This document shows positions 1-8,300 of a DNA stretch of 24,642 nt, piece by piece. The DNA lies in the NCBI GenBank assembly GCA_003427395.1, contig BFEA01000248.1, positions 1,761,362 to 1,786,003 on the forward strand. Reading direction: 5' to 3'. The number at the start of each line of letters is the position of its first letter. Positions within the stretch are counted from its first letter, which is position 1. The position numbers and the translations under genes are program-made. This DNA comes from Chara braunii (lineage: Eukaryota; Streptophyta; Charophyceae; Charales; Characeae). Under the pieces are notes generated by a model. The model saw nothing but the letters and a program-made list of their open reading frames with translations, did no database searches and was not told where the DNA came from.

Positions 1-52
<52 letters not shown>
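1..52. repeat. AC dinucleotide microsatellite (26 units, cut by window edge)
   Basis: The window opens with an uninterrupted run of 26 AC units. The true length is unknown because the repeat continues off the left edge. It is followed by a pyrimidine-rich stretch. Microsatellites of this kind are typical of non-coding eukaryotic DNA. Confidence 0.97.
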
Positions 53-56
<4 letters not shown>

Positions 57-519
57 CCTTGTTTCTCTCTCTTCCCTTGTATCCCTCTCTCGTAACCCTG
101 GATACACCCACTCAGGTCAGCTCACAGCTTGGCGGCTATGGCTGCTTGACTCCTGCTTCGCTTCCCTAGGTATGGAGTATCTCGCGCGCCTTCTTCCTCC
201 CCCAGGTGCAATGTGCCCAAGTCGCCTCAACGTGCAAGCAGCAGCAGCGCTTCCGCATCTCGCAACTGAACCAAGTGATGAGCCGCTGCACTGTAGCAGC
301 TAAATGTACAACGGGACGTGGCTTGGCCTGCTTCTGACGGGTACCGGTCGGCTGCGGCCTGTCGGAAGCAATCATTTTGTTGGTCCAGTTGCTTCCGCAC
401 TTTCTTGGGACATGCTGCAATATAGGACTTGGGACTGGTCTGGACTGAACTTTTCTTGGCGGATACCGCACTGACTTCTAAGAACCTACGGCGTTTTGGT
501 ACGGACACCTACGGGCCTA
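53..519. other. Unassigned stretch downstream of element B
   Basis: I see no supportable gene here. Two overlapping minus-strand frames (166-471 and 227-508) are open for about 100 codons. The second is rich in Gln, Ala and Arg (for example QLDQQND, RQAAADRY), a composition seen in retroelement gag linkers, and lies just past the RNase H to integrase linker of element B. It has no motif I can name. It may be the decayed continuation of element B or a different element spliced onto it. Confidence 0.4.
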
Positions 520-1256
520 TCGAATTTATCCGTACCTTTTTTATCATTTCACTACAGATGGGATCATCATTATACGCAGCTATTATTTTCTGCTGCAGTT
601 CGGTGGCAGTGTCGAGATAAGTTACTATAGCACCGAAAAAGTCTGCTCGCCTACTCAGCACATCAGCGACGATGTTTTACTTACCCTTGACTGGTTTCAG
701 CTCGAAGTCGAACTGATCAATCTCCCCAGCCCATCTAGTGAACTTAGGTGTCAATTCCATGGTACATGAAAATGGAAGGGAAACAGTCAGTTGTCTTGCC
801 AAACTGATGGAGAGCCATGTGCTTGGAAATCTTGCACGCACGGTTCAGAGGGAAGCTTAGTCAGATTACACACACTGCTTACCCTATCTATTGGGCCGTT
901 GATTCAAGTCCAACCTAGGGAGCTGTTCTGTGTTCAAACTTCAAATATACGGTGGACCGACATTCTATTCTAATCTAATTTAATTAGCCTGGGTCTTCAG
1001 ACATCGCAGGGTTTTGTGTTTGAATAGACTTTAAAATGCCTTCCTAGGAGGTAGTGTCGTTAGTGACTTACTGCCTCTCTAAGTGCAAACAAGTCACGCT
1101 CATACGTCATTGCAGTCACCTTCTCACTAGGCAGTCTACAAGACATGAACTCCATGGGCCTATGGCCTATATCCCTCTCCATCATTCTGTTGGAGTACAG
1201 CGCCAATTCCATATTGGCTTGCATCGACAGAAAAATATTACAAGTTAAAAACAATT
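520..1256 (-). pseudogene. Ty3/gypsy-like RNase H remnant (element B)
   Basis: This is a piece of a retrotransposon pol gene. Read on the minus strand, the first part has the RNase H start SVDASQYGIGAVLQQ (first catalytic Asp at 1223-1225), a one-base-scale frameshift near 1165, then RPMEFMSCRLPSEKV and YERDLFALREAVSH with the catalytic Glu, a stop where Trp is usual, and HYLLGRHFKVYSN, where family members have YSD. After another small frameshift it reads CLKTQAN and breaks at about 983. It resumes at about 754 with LTPKFTRWAGEIDQFDFEL and ends in NIVADVLSRR, the typical RNase H exit, followed by a linker (TATELQQKIIAAYNDDP). No integrase follows. It differs from the RNase H of the neighbouring element A, so it is a separate family. 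It is non-functional. Confidence 0.85.
755..982. other. About 228-bp insertion splitting element B RNase H
   Basis: The two halves of the element B RNase H join exactly in protein alignment (KTQAN followed by LTPK), but 228 bp of DNA with stops in the pol frame lies between them. AATT occurs at both edges, which could be a 4-bp target duplication, although the joined frame would then be one base off. I see no GT..AG intron boundaries on the minus strand and no clear terminal inverted repeat. The insert is probably a small non-autonomous element or filler DNA. Confidence 0.55.
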
Positions 1257-1282
1257 TTAGTGAAATATACTTCAAGCCTTCA

Positions 1283-1601
1283 AGGGAATGGATTAACGAG
1301 GTCCGTATGATGCCTGAACCGAACCCGGTACTCTCTCGTAGGTTTAGGCGGTCTTCCTCTGCCAGCTGGCTTGGGAACAGGCATGTCTCTGTGTTCAAGA
1401 ATACCGTCGACGTCCACGTGCCATCCATGGTGGGGGTAGCATTGATCTCCTTGATGGGAACTGTTGTGTCTCAGCGAAAGGTCCAAGCTTTGAGGGGTGA
1501 AACACAGGTTAAGTCCGCAAGTGACCAGGGATTCTAATGACGTACGAGGGACCATCCAAATCACTACCCACAATATTTAAGACATCCCAAGGACCGAAAT
1601 A
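1283..1601 (-). pseudogene. Integrase C-terminal GPY/F module and chromodomain (element A)
   Basis: The minus strand first reads YFGPWDVLNIVGSDLDGPSY, then IRIPGHLRT, a TAA stop at 1509-1511, and PVFHPSKLGPFAE. This is the GPY/F module found at the integrase C terminus of Ty3/gypsy elements. After a frameshift it reads VDVDGILEHRD, a proline- and arginine-rich spacer, and REYRVRFRHHTDLVNPF, which resembles a chromodomain (V-x-x-IL-x-HR, then EYLVRF). Chromodomains of this class are known to steer integration towards marked chromatin. The aromatic cage cannot be judged because the domain decays at about 1283. The chromodomain call is less certain than the GPY/F call. Confidence 0.72.
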
Positions 1602-2345
1602 CTAGGGCATTAGTTTCCTAGAAATGTTGAATTCCTGTCCTAACTCACTGGCCTTTACCCAGACACATTCCCCTACCTGAAATGTGGACTGTCGTTGATG
1701 CTTCTTCTCAGAAGCAATCATTGCTTCTTGAGATTTCTTGATGTGTTCGACAGCCTGCTGCAACTTCTCATACTGGACACCAAATTCCATGGTTCCAGGA
1801 GTTGCAGCAGATCGGTTTTCAGGCAGGAGGAAGTCTAGAGCAGATCTACGCTTCCACCCCAAATGCAGCTGATTCGGACTGACGCCGGTGGTGCTTTGTA
1901 CAGCAGTGTTATACAAACTGGCGATGAGAGGTAATTTCTCATCCCATTCATCCTAGCTGAGCTTAATGTAATGCCTCAGCAGATAATGCACCACGCCGTT
2001 CATCTGTTCAGCCTACCCGTTGGCTTTGGGACGATTTCCTGAAGTCATCTCGAGTTGACTGCCCATCTGTTCAGCAGCCTTCTTCCACATCTCGCTGGTG
2101 AATCTGACATCTTTGTCACTAACAATCGTTTAAGGCAGTCCAAAATCACGCACCCAGTTATCCATAAATAACTTGATGACGTGCTCAGTCCTCGCTACCT
2201 TTGGCATGGCGATTAGTCTAGTGTACTTAGTAAACCTATCAACTATGACTAAGATGTGCCTCTTGCCACTCCAGCTGGTCACGAGGGTGTCCCTGACGTC
2301 CATGAAAACGCTATGTACCGGACCAGCGGGAAGCGTAATCTCTTA
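1602..2345 (-). pseudogene. Integrase catalytic core (element A), zinc-binding domain deleted
   Basis: This is the rve-type core that would insert element cDNA into the genome. The acidic triad is visible: Asp in FMDVRD at 2298-2300, Asp in IVSDKDVRF at 2115-2117 and Glu in AEQMNGV at 2007-2009, with exactly 35 residues between the second Asp and the Glu (the D35E spacing). ILVIVDRFTKY and YNTAVQSTTGVSPNQLHLG are further core landmarks, followed by a helical stretch and the basic C-terminal region. In-frame stops sit at 2130, 2013 and 1953, in contexts where Gln is usual (GLP-x-TIVSD, ANG-x-AEQ, KLS-x-DEW), and at 1602. The HHCC zinc domain expected upstream is absent: the RNase H linker jumps straight into the core at about 2345. 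Confidence 0.88.
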
Positions 2346-3167
2346 AATCATGCCTTCTCAAGAAAGAGTAACCCATCCACCACCATAAACTCATCAAATG
2401 TAGCCTTGTCTTAGGCCTCTAGTTTGTGCATGATGTCCATCGTGACAGGGTCTTCCTTGTAGGCTCCCAACAAGGATAGAGTTACATTGTCAGCTAAGCC
2501 AAACTCGATAATCAGCGCACCTAGGTAGTCCTCCCTACGTGACAGCGCATCAACAACCTTGTTGTACTCTCCCTTAACATAGTCTAGCTTGAAGTCATAT
2601 TGATCTATAACTTCAATCCAGCGTTTGAGAGCGTCAGAGAGAACAGGTTGTGTCTTGATTCACTTGAGTGTCTGACGGTCGGTTCTCAAGTAGAAGAACC
2701 TTCCCAACAGATAGTGCCTCCAGTGGACAAGTGCCTTATAGAGGGCGTATAGTTCCCTTTCATAGGTGGACTTCGCCAACTTCTTTGATGGCATCTTTTT
2801 GCTCATGTACTCGATCAGCCTCAACTTCTTCCCTTCCTCCATACTAACTTGCGTTAGTGGTTACTACAAATGGCCTTTCAGGATTGGGGACCATGAGAAT
2901 CTCATGATGTGTGAGGGCATACTGCAATCTCTTGAAGGCAGCCTCGCATGCGTTTGTCCATTCCCATGGAGTGTCAAGACGCGTTCTATCAGTCAAGAGG
3001 GAGACAATCGTACTATAGTTCTTTATAAAATTTCGGGAATAACCACACATCCCCAAAAACGATCTGACCTCGGTCACTGACTGAGGTTGTGGCCAGTCTT
3101 GAATGCTAGCCAACTTCGCATCTTCGGGCCTAATCCCTTCCGCAGAGACTTCATGACCCAAGTACAA
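2346..3167 (-). pseudogene. RT connection and RNase H domain (element A)
   Basis: Reading from 3167, MYLGHEVSAEGIRPEDAKL and VRSFLGMCGYSRNFIKNYS form the thumb and connection region that follows the gypsy RT palm. RNase H begins at FVVTTNAS, where the family has TDAS: the catalytic Asp is Asn (codon 2853-2855). A TAG follows at 2844-2846, and then about eight residues of the IGAVLQQ block are deleted. EYMSKKMPSKKL, STYERELYALYKAL (catalytic Glu) and HYLLGRFFYLRTDRQTLK (second Asp) are retained. A TGA at 2660-2662 sits where Trp is expected. The domain exits through YVKGEYNKVVDALSRRED into a linker with a TAA at 2411-2413. It would remove the RNA strand during reverse transcription, but here it is inactive. 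Confidence 0.88.
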
Positions 3168-3169
3168 GA

Positions 3170-4045
3170 TTATGGTGGACCGAATTCACATTTTTCTAAG
3201 TTTATCTTATACTTGTGCTGTCCAAGGAGAGAAAGTACTTTGTCTACATGCTGAGCATGCTCCTCGACACTCTTACTAAAGATAACAATATCGTCGAAGT
3301 ACACGACGATAAACTTATCTACATAGTCATGAAATATCATATTCATGGCGTGTTGGAATGTACCAGGCGCATTGCAAAGACCGAAGGGCATCACCACAAA
3401 TTTGTACAGTACCTGGCCTGAAAAGCGGTTTTGTGTTCGTCTTTCGGTCTAATGGCAATCCGATGGTAGTCGGACTTCAAATCTATCTTAGTGAAGTATT
3501 TACATCCCTGCACCCTATCCAATAGGTCGTCGATGCGCGATAGAGGCTCATGATTCTTAATTGTGATGGCATTGAGGCCTCTATAATCAATGCACATCCT
3601 CAATGATCCCCCCTTCTTCGGAACAAATAAGACGGGTGAGCCGAAGGGGGAAATGCTAGGCCGTATCCAGCCCTTCTCTATAACCTCTTTCAGTTGTCGA
3701 CGAAGCTCGTCCAATTCAACTGGAGCCATCCTATGGATTCTCCCTTTAGGTATCTTGCTACCTGGAATGATCTCTATGGCATGGACAACCTCCCTATCTA
3801 CGACTCCTGAAGGCTCTTTAAACAGGTCAGGGAACTTCGCGACGACACTTTCTATCTCTGGGGGGTGTTTTAACGGCCTCCCCTTTCCCAGAGACAAAAA
3901 ATAAGTACATACCCTCCTTTTGGTTCTGTTTATAATAGTTATAGAACCCTGGTGCGCATAAGCACCTATAAGAGTCAATTAACCTACTACCTTTATACTT
4001 AGCTAGCCTAACGGTTCTCCCATTAGGCAACTCATGCTTTAGCAC
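3170..4045 (-). pseudogene. Reverse transcriptase palm and fingers (element A)
   Basis: This is the polymerase of the Ty3/gypsy element. The 3391-3978 frame carries the pre-RT segment (FPDLFKEPSGVVDRE), RRQLKEVIEKGWIRPSISP, FGSPVLFVPKKGGSLRMCID, YRGLNAITIKNHEP and motif A, FTKIDLKSDYHRI. A frameshift near 3410 leads to the 3170-3397 frame with MPFGLCNAPGTFQHAMN and the active-site box YFDD (Tyr at 3299-3301, Asp-Asp at 3290-3295), followed by LEKCEFG. A further frameshift near 3168 leads on to the connection domain. All three catalytic Asp are present, so the damage here is from frameshifts rather than active-site loss. A shift near 3990 separates it from the upstream linker. Confidence 0.93.
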
Positions 4046-4612
4046 TTTCTTGTCTCAGTCAAACTGAGCTTGGCAACCTTAAGGTAGTACATACCTAACA
4101 ACATGTCGAATGGCAAGCCGTCGCTAAATAGGAACGAAATCTTATGATTCAGTTCCCCACCTCCACAAGAGAAGGTGCAGACAACATCTTTGACATAGTC
4201 TTCAACTAACATGCGCTCTTTGTTGGCCAAAGCAGATGTTAATGGTCTACTAAGGCGCTGCAACCGGTCCCCTAGTCGCAGTCTCTCAACACAGTTGCGA
4301 CTTATGAAGTTACGCGTGGAGCCGATGTCTACGAAGGCACCACACTTGCGGCCACCTACACCAACTTCCACAATGAAATGCTCCCCTCTAGGACCACGAC
4401 TTAGTGCCACCCAAAACTCTTGAGGATCCCTTGTCGACCGCTCGGTTTGTAAGTCTTCTAAGGCTTCAAACACATCCAAGAACAGAGTATCGCAGGGTCA
4501 GGATGCGTCTGTGGGGTGACTAAAGAGTCAATAGCCTCGACCAACTCTTGAAGTGGGGAGGGTACATCGCCCACTCCATCAGGAGAAGAAGCAGCTATAA
4601 CTTCTACTGGCC
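4039..4612 (-). pseudogene. Aspartic protease (retropepsin-like) domain (element A)
   Basis: The 4039-4479 frame encodes a gypsy-type protease. The strand before the active site reads GRKCGAFVDIGSTRNFIS, matching the family pattern VDTG/VDSG-A/S-T-x-NFIS, and the C-terminal block DMLLGMYYL matches the usual D-x-x-LGM-D-x-L. The active-site triplet at 4321-4329 is Asp-Ile-Gly, not Asp-Thr/Ser-Gly; Ile (ATC) is one C-to-T step from Thr (ACC). This should abolish or cripple Gag-Pol processing. Upstream, 4480-4612 is open in another frame as an acidic linker (VEVIAASSPDGVGDVPSP), so a frameshift lies near 4480 and another near 4613. Confidence 0.82.
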
Positions 4613-6060
4613 CTATGTGTTTCCCGAACAAGAACTCGTAGAAGTCCCACTCTGGAAGAAAGATCCTTTAAAGCCACCTTTGGGACCTATCCTTTGTGTT
4701 ACCTTCTCGTTCTTGCATCTAAACTGTTGATGGCCATACTCGCCGCAGTTGACGCAAGCACCTCGCGAATACCGGTCTCGCCACACATCTTGATCCAAAC
4801 TCGCCCGCACCCAAGCTGGAGTCTTGTTGGGGTTTTGGGTCTGCCCTTGACTCTTTGGTTGACTGCCCTTGGCGGGCGACCAGGCTTAAGTTTTACCAAG
4901 GAGGCAAGGCTGCTACCCTCCGCTTACTCCTCGCCGACCAACTCTGAATCGTCCACAAGGTCAGATACATCATCGATTTCAGTTTGATTCCTATCAGAAT
5001 CAACCATCATCAATCCACTTCCCTTTTCCTTCCACTCTTGTGGACTCTTCTTCTTTCTCCCATCAATAGAGGGTTGTTAAGCTCCTCCTAGTGTAGCCTG
5101 TAAGCCTACGGCTCTTTTGCTGAAGGAATCCAACGTGTGATACTCGATTTTGGCCTCACTAACCAACAAGTTCTTGATGTCTGTGGGAAGACATCTCAAA
5201 TATATGGTCAGTAGGACCTGTGGATGATAGCGTACTCCAGGGATCAGAATGAGACGTTCTACGATAGAGGTAAGTTTGCGCATGGTCTTGTACTTCTTTG
5301 TATCAAGTCGGGCCAATGTGTCAGTGGCCTGTTGGGCCTGCTATGGGTTGTGCCATCACGCTTCTACCAACTCCATAAAACTCTCTAAGGTATAGGTCTT
5401 CGCCCAATTGCTCATGTTCCAACCGAATCCCTTTGAAGCCACTAATCCATCTAACCATCGTGCTGCCGGACCTTCCAGATAGGATGCGGCAGTGATCACC
5501 TCTTCCTCTACCAGCGTCCTCTTTGCCCTCACTCACACTGGCGCCATTCTCAACCAAGTGTCGAGAGCCTCATCCTTCTTATCACCTGAGAAGGTTGAGG
5601 GTGGTTTCAGTGGAGTTTTGGGGGACCAAGGCTGTTGTTGTCCCTGTGGTGGGACCAGCGGTTGTGTAGTTACCGCCGCTGGACTAGAAGATGAAGAAGC
5701 AGCAGTTTGTGACGCTGCTGTTGACGTACCGCTTGGTGAACTGCTAAACTGAGACATAGTAGGACTAGTCATCACCAGTGAGGAAACCGACGATGAGAAA
5801 ACTGGAGGCCTGAAACTAGGCCCACCTGTTGGAGATGGGAAAGCTCTTCCCAACCCCTGCATGGTGCTCAGTATCTGGTCAAGGGTGTCCTAGATAGCAT
5901 CCAGTTTGTTGCCCATGTATGCATGCATGGACAAGAGACCTGCCTTGAGGATCCGTGTGTTGTCATCAATGACAGCGTCATCGAACCCTTCTACGAGAGA
6001 TGGTTAACGGGGGCCCAAATATTCGGCGTTTTCGTTGGCAATTGCAGTGCGAATTTCATC
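4613..6060 (-). pseudogene. Gag capsid and nucleocapsid with CCHC knuckle (element A)
   Basis: The frame runs from about 6060 with DEIRTAIANENAEYLGPR, a helical segment (ILKAGLLSMHAYMGNKLDAI), a Ser/Thr/Pro/Gln-rich linker, and PPSTFSGDKKDEALDTWLR. The retrotransposon gag capsid fold follows: EEEVITAASYLEGPAARWLD, LESFMELVEA and LLTIYLRCLPTDIKNLL. It stays in one frame to about 4880 despite stops at 6004, 5890, 5533, 5356, 5341, 5077 and 4924. A frameshift then leads to TPAWVRASLDQDVWRDRY and the zinc knuckle CVNCGEYGHQQFRC (C-x2-C-x4-H-x4-C) in the 4613-4810 frame. Gag would package the element RNA into particles. A frame that stays in register yet carries seven stops points to decay by point change rather than by indels. 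Confidence 0.9.
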
Positions 6061-6359
6061 ACAAATTTTAAAAACAAACGATATGAGACCATAGTGCAAA
6101 ACGCAAAAAAAAACAAAAAAACATCACGAAACCCTAACACAAAGACACTGTCCGAGTCAGAATGAAGCGTCCAACGAAGTCAACAAAATGCCATTTTTTC
6201 ATTATTGATCCAAACATGTCAAAACTGCACACATGACGTACCCTAAAGCACATATATATCACACAAAAAGAAAAACAAGAAAAAAAGCAAAAAATCTGCA
6301 CAATATGACAGTTTCAGTGCAATTCGGTGCAAAATTCGTCGAAAATAACACCCTTGATT
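6061..6359. other. AT-rich gap inside the gag region of element A
   Basis: About 300 bp rich in A runs (T runs on the minus strand) separate the Gag capsid frame from the Ala-rich, coiled-coil frame upstream. The minus-strand frame continuing from 6060 is briefly open, but I see no family motif in it, and the coiled-coil frame runs on to 6243 as low-complexity Phe/Leu. The gap may be an insertion or decayed linker. I see no convincing intron boundaries. Confidence 0.4.
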
Positions 6360-6860
6360 AACCACGTGTGCTGCCTCCCTACTCTCTAGTCTAGCTTTCC
6401 TAATTCTAATCTTTGTTTCCCTTTCAGTAGCTTCTCTAAGTTCCTTCTCTAACCGTAAGCGGATCAACTCCACTTGCTGGAGTTCGATGGCTTCTCTGGT
6501 GCGTGGAGGTGGCGAGCTGAACTGCGAGCCCGCCATCTGACTGGAAGAACTACTTGACGCCACTGTGCTGGACGTGGCCTGCGAAGTGTTCGACATGCCT
6601 AAGCTCACCTGACAGGATGTAGCGGCTGAAGTAGCAGCAGTAGTCATAGCTGCTGCAGTGGCTGTTGCCGCTACAAGCTTTCACTCGGCTGCTGCTGCCG
6701 CTTCTTTAGCCCTTTGTAAGCGTTTGGCTACTTCTTCTTGACGCAAAGCCCTCTCTCCCCCAGGGGGTAAAGCTTGGTGCACGATGGGGATCCTAATGGA
6801 CTCCTGATGTGCCACCCTCCTTCCTACAAATCTGTCCTCACCAATTCCTGGTCCACTCAT
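6360..6860 (-). pseudogene. Ala-rich and coiled-coil fragment, probable Gag N terminus of element A
   Basis: Starting at an ATG at 6858-6860 (MSGPGIGEDRFVGRRVAHQE), the frame passes through LRQEEVAKRLQRAKEAAAAA, a TGA at 6681-6683, an Ala/Thr/Ser-rich stretch, and a strongly helical segment (EAIELQQVELIRLRLEKELR, ATERETKIRIRKARLESREA). Such charged coiled-coil segments are common at the N termini of plant gypsy Gag proteins, and its position and strand fit element A. I do not recognise a specific domain, and about 300 bp of AT-rich DNA separates it from the capsid part. It could also belong to another element or be a host gene fragment. Confidence 0.5.
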
Positions 6861-6891
6861 CAGCTAGGCAGACACTGTCTGCACTAGTGCC

Positions 6892-7009
6892 CTCACTAGA
6901 GCCTATCACAGTGTGTGTCTGGCCGAGTTGAAAATTAAATAAAAATAAATCTCACTGGAGCCTATCACAGCGTGTGCCTGACCGAGTTGAAAAATAAATA
7001 AAAATAAAT
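6892..7009. repeat. 59-bp tandem duplication
   Basis: Copies at 6892-6950 and 6951-7009 match with only a handful of substitutions. Each begins CTCACT(A/G)GAGCCTATCACAG and ends in AAATAAAAATAAAT. The second copy is followed by a further AAATA stretch. It lies just upstream (minus sense) of the putative gag start of element A, where an untranslated leader would be. Confidence 0.93.
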
Positions 7010-8300
7010 AAATATTCGGTGAGTTGCCTAAGCTACTGCAAGCAGTGTCAACAACAACCACACAAACTACGCACATGATTTATTCCTACCTTGATTAGTT
7101 TCACTCACAACAGCTTCGATCAGAACTGGCTATGGTAGAACACTACAATACTAATCTAGGCTGTCTGTTAGGTGTCAGCAGTCTGTCCACCAACTAGTCA
7201 AAAATAAAAATAAACCATGTCAGCAGATGTATGCACAATGGGTATGTTTGTGATTGACAGTTGAGCTTCAATTGGAATCTCCCCCCCCCCCCCAACCCAA
7301 CGTGCCTGTTCTCATCATCGAGCAGCAGTGTCTAAGGTGTGCATTAACGGCCCACCCCTGTGCCCAAGGTGTATGCTTATGACCAGTACTACCCTTTTTT
7401 CCTCCTCGCATGCAACGAGCCTTACGTCCGACTGATCTGGCTGATCAAGAGGCAGTTTAAGGACGGCCCCCACGGTCCGCATGAATTATTTAACGTCGCA
7501 ATCAGGATGACGATCACAGTCAGTGGACAGTTCAAACCCCCGCCATAAATGTTTATAGACGGTCTGGTGAGCATCTGCAGAGGACTGGTCAGTCTGCACA
7601 CCCCTCTATCAGCGCAGCAAAGAGCCTGCGTGCACTACTTCCTTGGGTTGGCATGGTGACCATGACCCGTGCTTCGACCAGGGCCCTTCAGAGGCACCAC
7701 CCTCTCCTGCCAAATGCGCCACCGGGAAGAATGTCGTCTCTCGAGGTAGAGCGCTCACGACTCCTCACGAAAAGAGGGCACTCAAGGTTGGACTCACTTC
7801 CTCACGGTAAGAAGAGATTGAGAGGGTACATAAGGTAAGGGAACAACGTACCTGGAGATAGTTGCCCCCAACCACAGATTTCTCACCAATTGAGCTGAAA
7901 GTGCATTTTGATGACTGGTCGTAGCGTCAGTACCACCCACAACGCAATGCAGTGCGACCTCAGCCAAATGCCACATCAGCATGCTCTCATCATCATACAT
8001 ACATCCGCTGTCGCCAAAGCTCCGACGCTGTCGCCACAGCCTTCCTGCGACTCACCCCTCTACCCGGGTGTCGCACATAAAGCCAGCGCCAATGTATCCT
8101 TACTGCACAGAAGCATCTTCAGCGCACCAAGTAACAATGTCACCAGGGCCAGGTAATGTCAATCACGAACTAGCTCCGGTACCAAATTGCAAGGAATATG
8201 AGTGAGAACGATATACAGAAAACCAAGTAGCCATGTACCAAGCAGAGAGCATAATTGTGCCAAGATTCCACCCACATAAGAGCGATACAATGAACTCATG
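7010..8300. other. Unassigned stretch
   Basis: I find no supportable gene or element here. The part next to element A could hold its decayed 5' leader or LTR, but I cannot find a matching copy near 1283 or a clear tRNA primer-binding site. A short plus-strand frame (7653-7838, 61 aa, Arg-rich) ends beside GTAAG-type donor-like sites near 7806 and 7834. Nothing else supports an exon. Confidence 0.4.
7281..7293. repeat. Homopolymer C tract (13 C)
   Basis: Thirteen consecutive C residues follow AATCT and precede AACCCAACG. The length may be inexact because homopolymers are error-prone in sequencing. Confidence 0.9.

Larger units (their letters stand above)
1283..6860 (-). mobile_element. Degenerate Ty3/gypsy chromovirus-like LTR retrotransposon (element A)
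   Basis: Domains run 5' to 3' on the minus strand in canonical Ty3/gypsy order: gag, CCHC knuckle, protease, reverse transcriptase, RNase H, integrase, GPY/F module and chromodomain. Integrase after RNase H separates it from Ty1/copia, and the chromodomain places it with the chromoviruses. The gag frame stays in register for about 390 codons (6060 to about 4880) and is broken only by stops. The pol part also has frameshifts near 3990, 3410 and 3168 and loses the integrase zinc-binding domain. I found no long direct repeats at either end. The 3' side abuts element B within about 30 bp, so the 3' LTR is missing or unrecognisable. The element is dead. Confidence 0.9.

Noticed and set aside
755-982. 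Spliceosomal intron in element B
   Set aside because: The boundaries on the coding (minus) strand lack GT and AG in workable positions, and the surrounding frame is already broken.
1509-6683. Reassigned genetic code (TAA and TAG read as Gln, as in some ulvophyte algae and ciliates)
   Set aside because: Several stops replace Gln, but TGA and TAG also replace Trp (5533 and 2660 in element A, 18901 and 20147 in L1b) and TGA appears at a probable Arg. One reassignment cannot explain these, whereas C-to-T and G-to-A transitions explain them together, and frameshifts also show the elements are dead.
1-7700. LTR pair for element A
   Set aside because: I could not find a long direct repeat shared between the sequence beyond 6860 and that below 1283, nor a clear primer-binding site or polypurine tract.
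7653-7838. Short Arg-rich exon with GTAAG donor-like sites
   Set aside because: Only 61 codons with no domain, and no matching downstream exon or acceptor could be linked to it.
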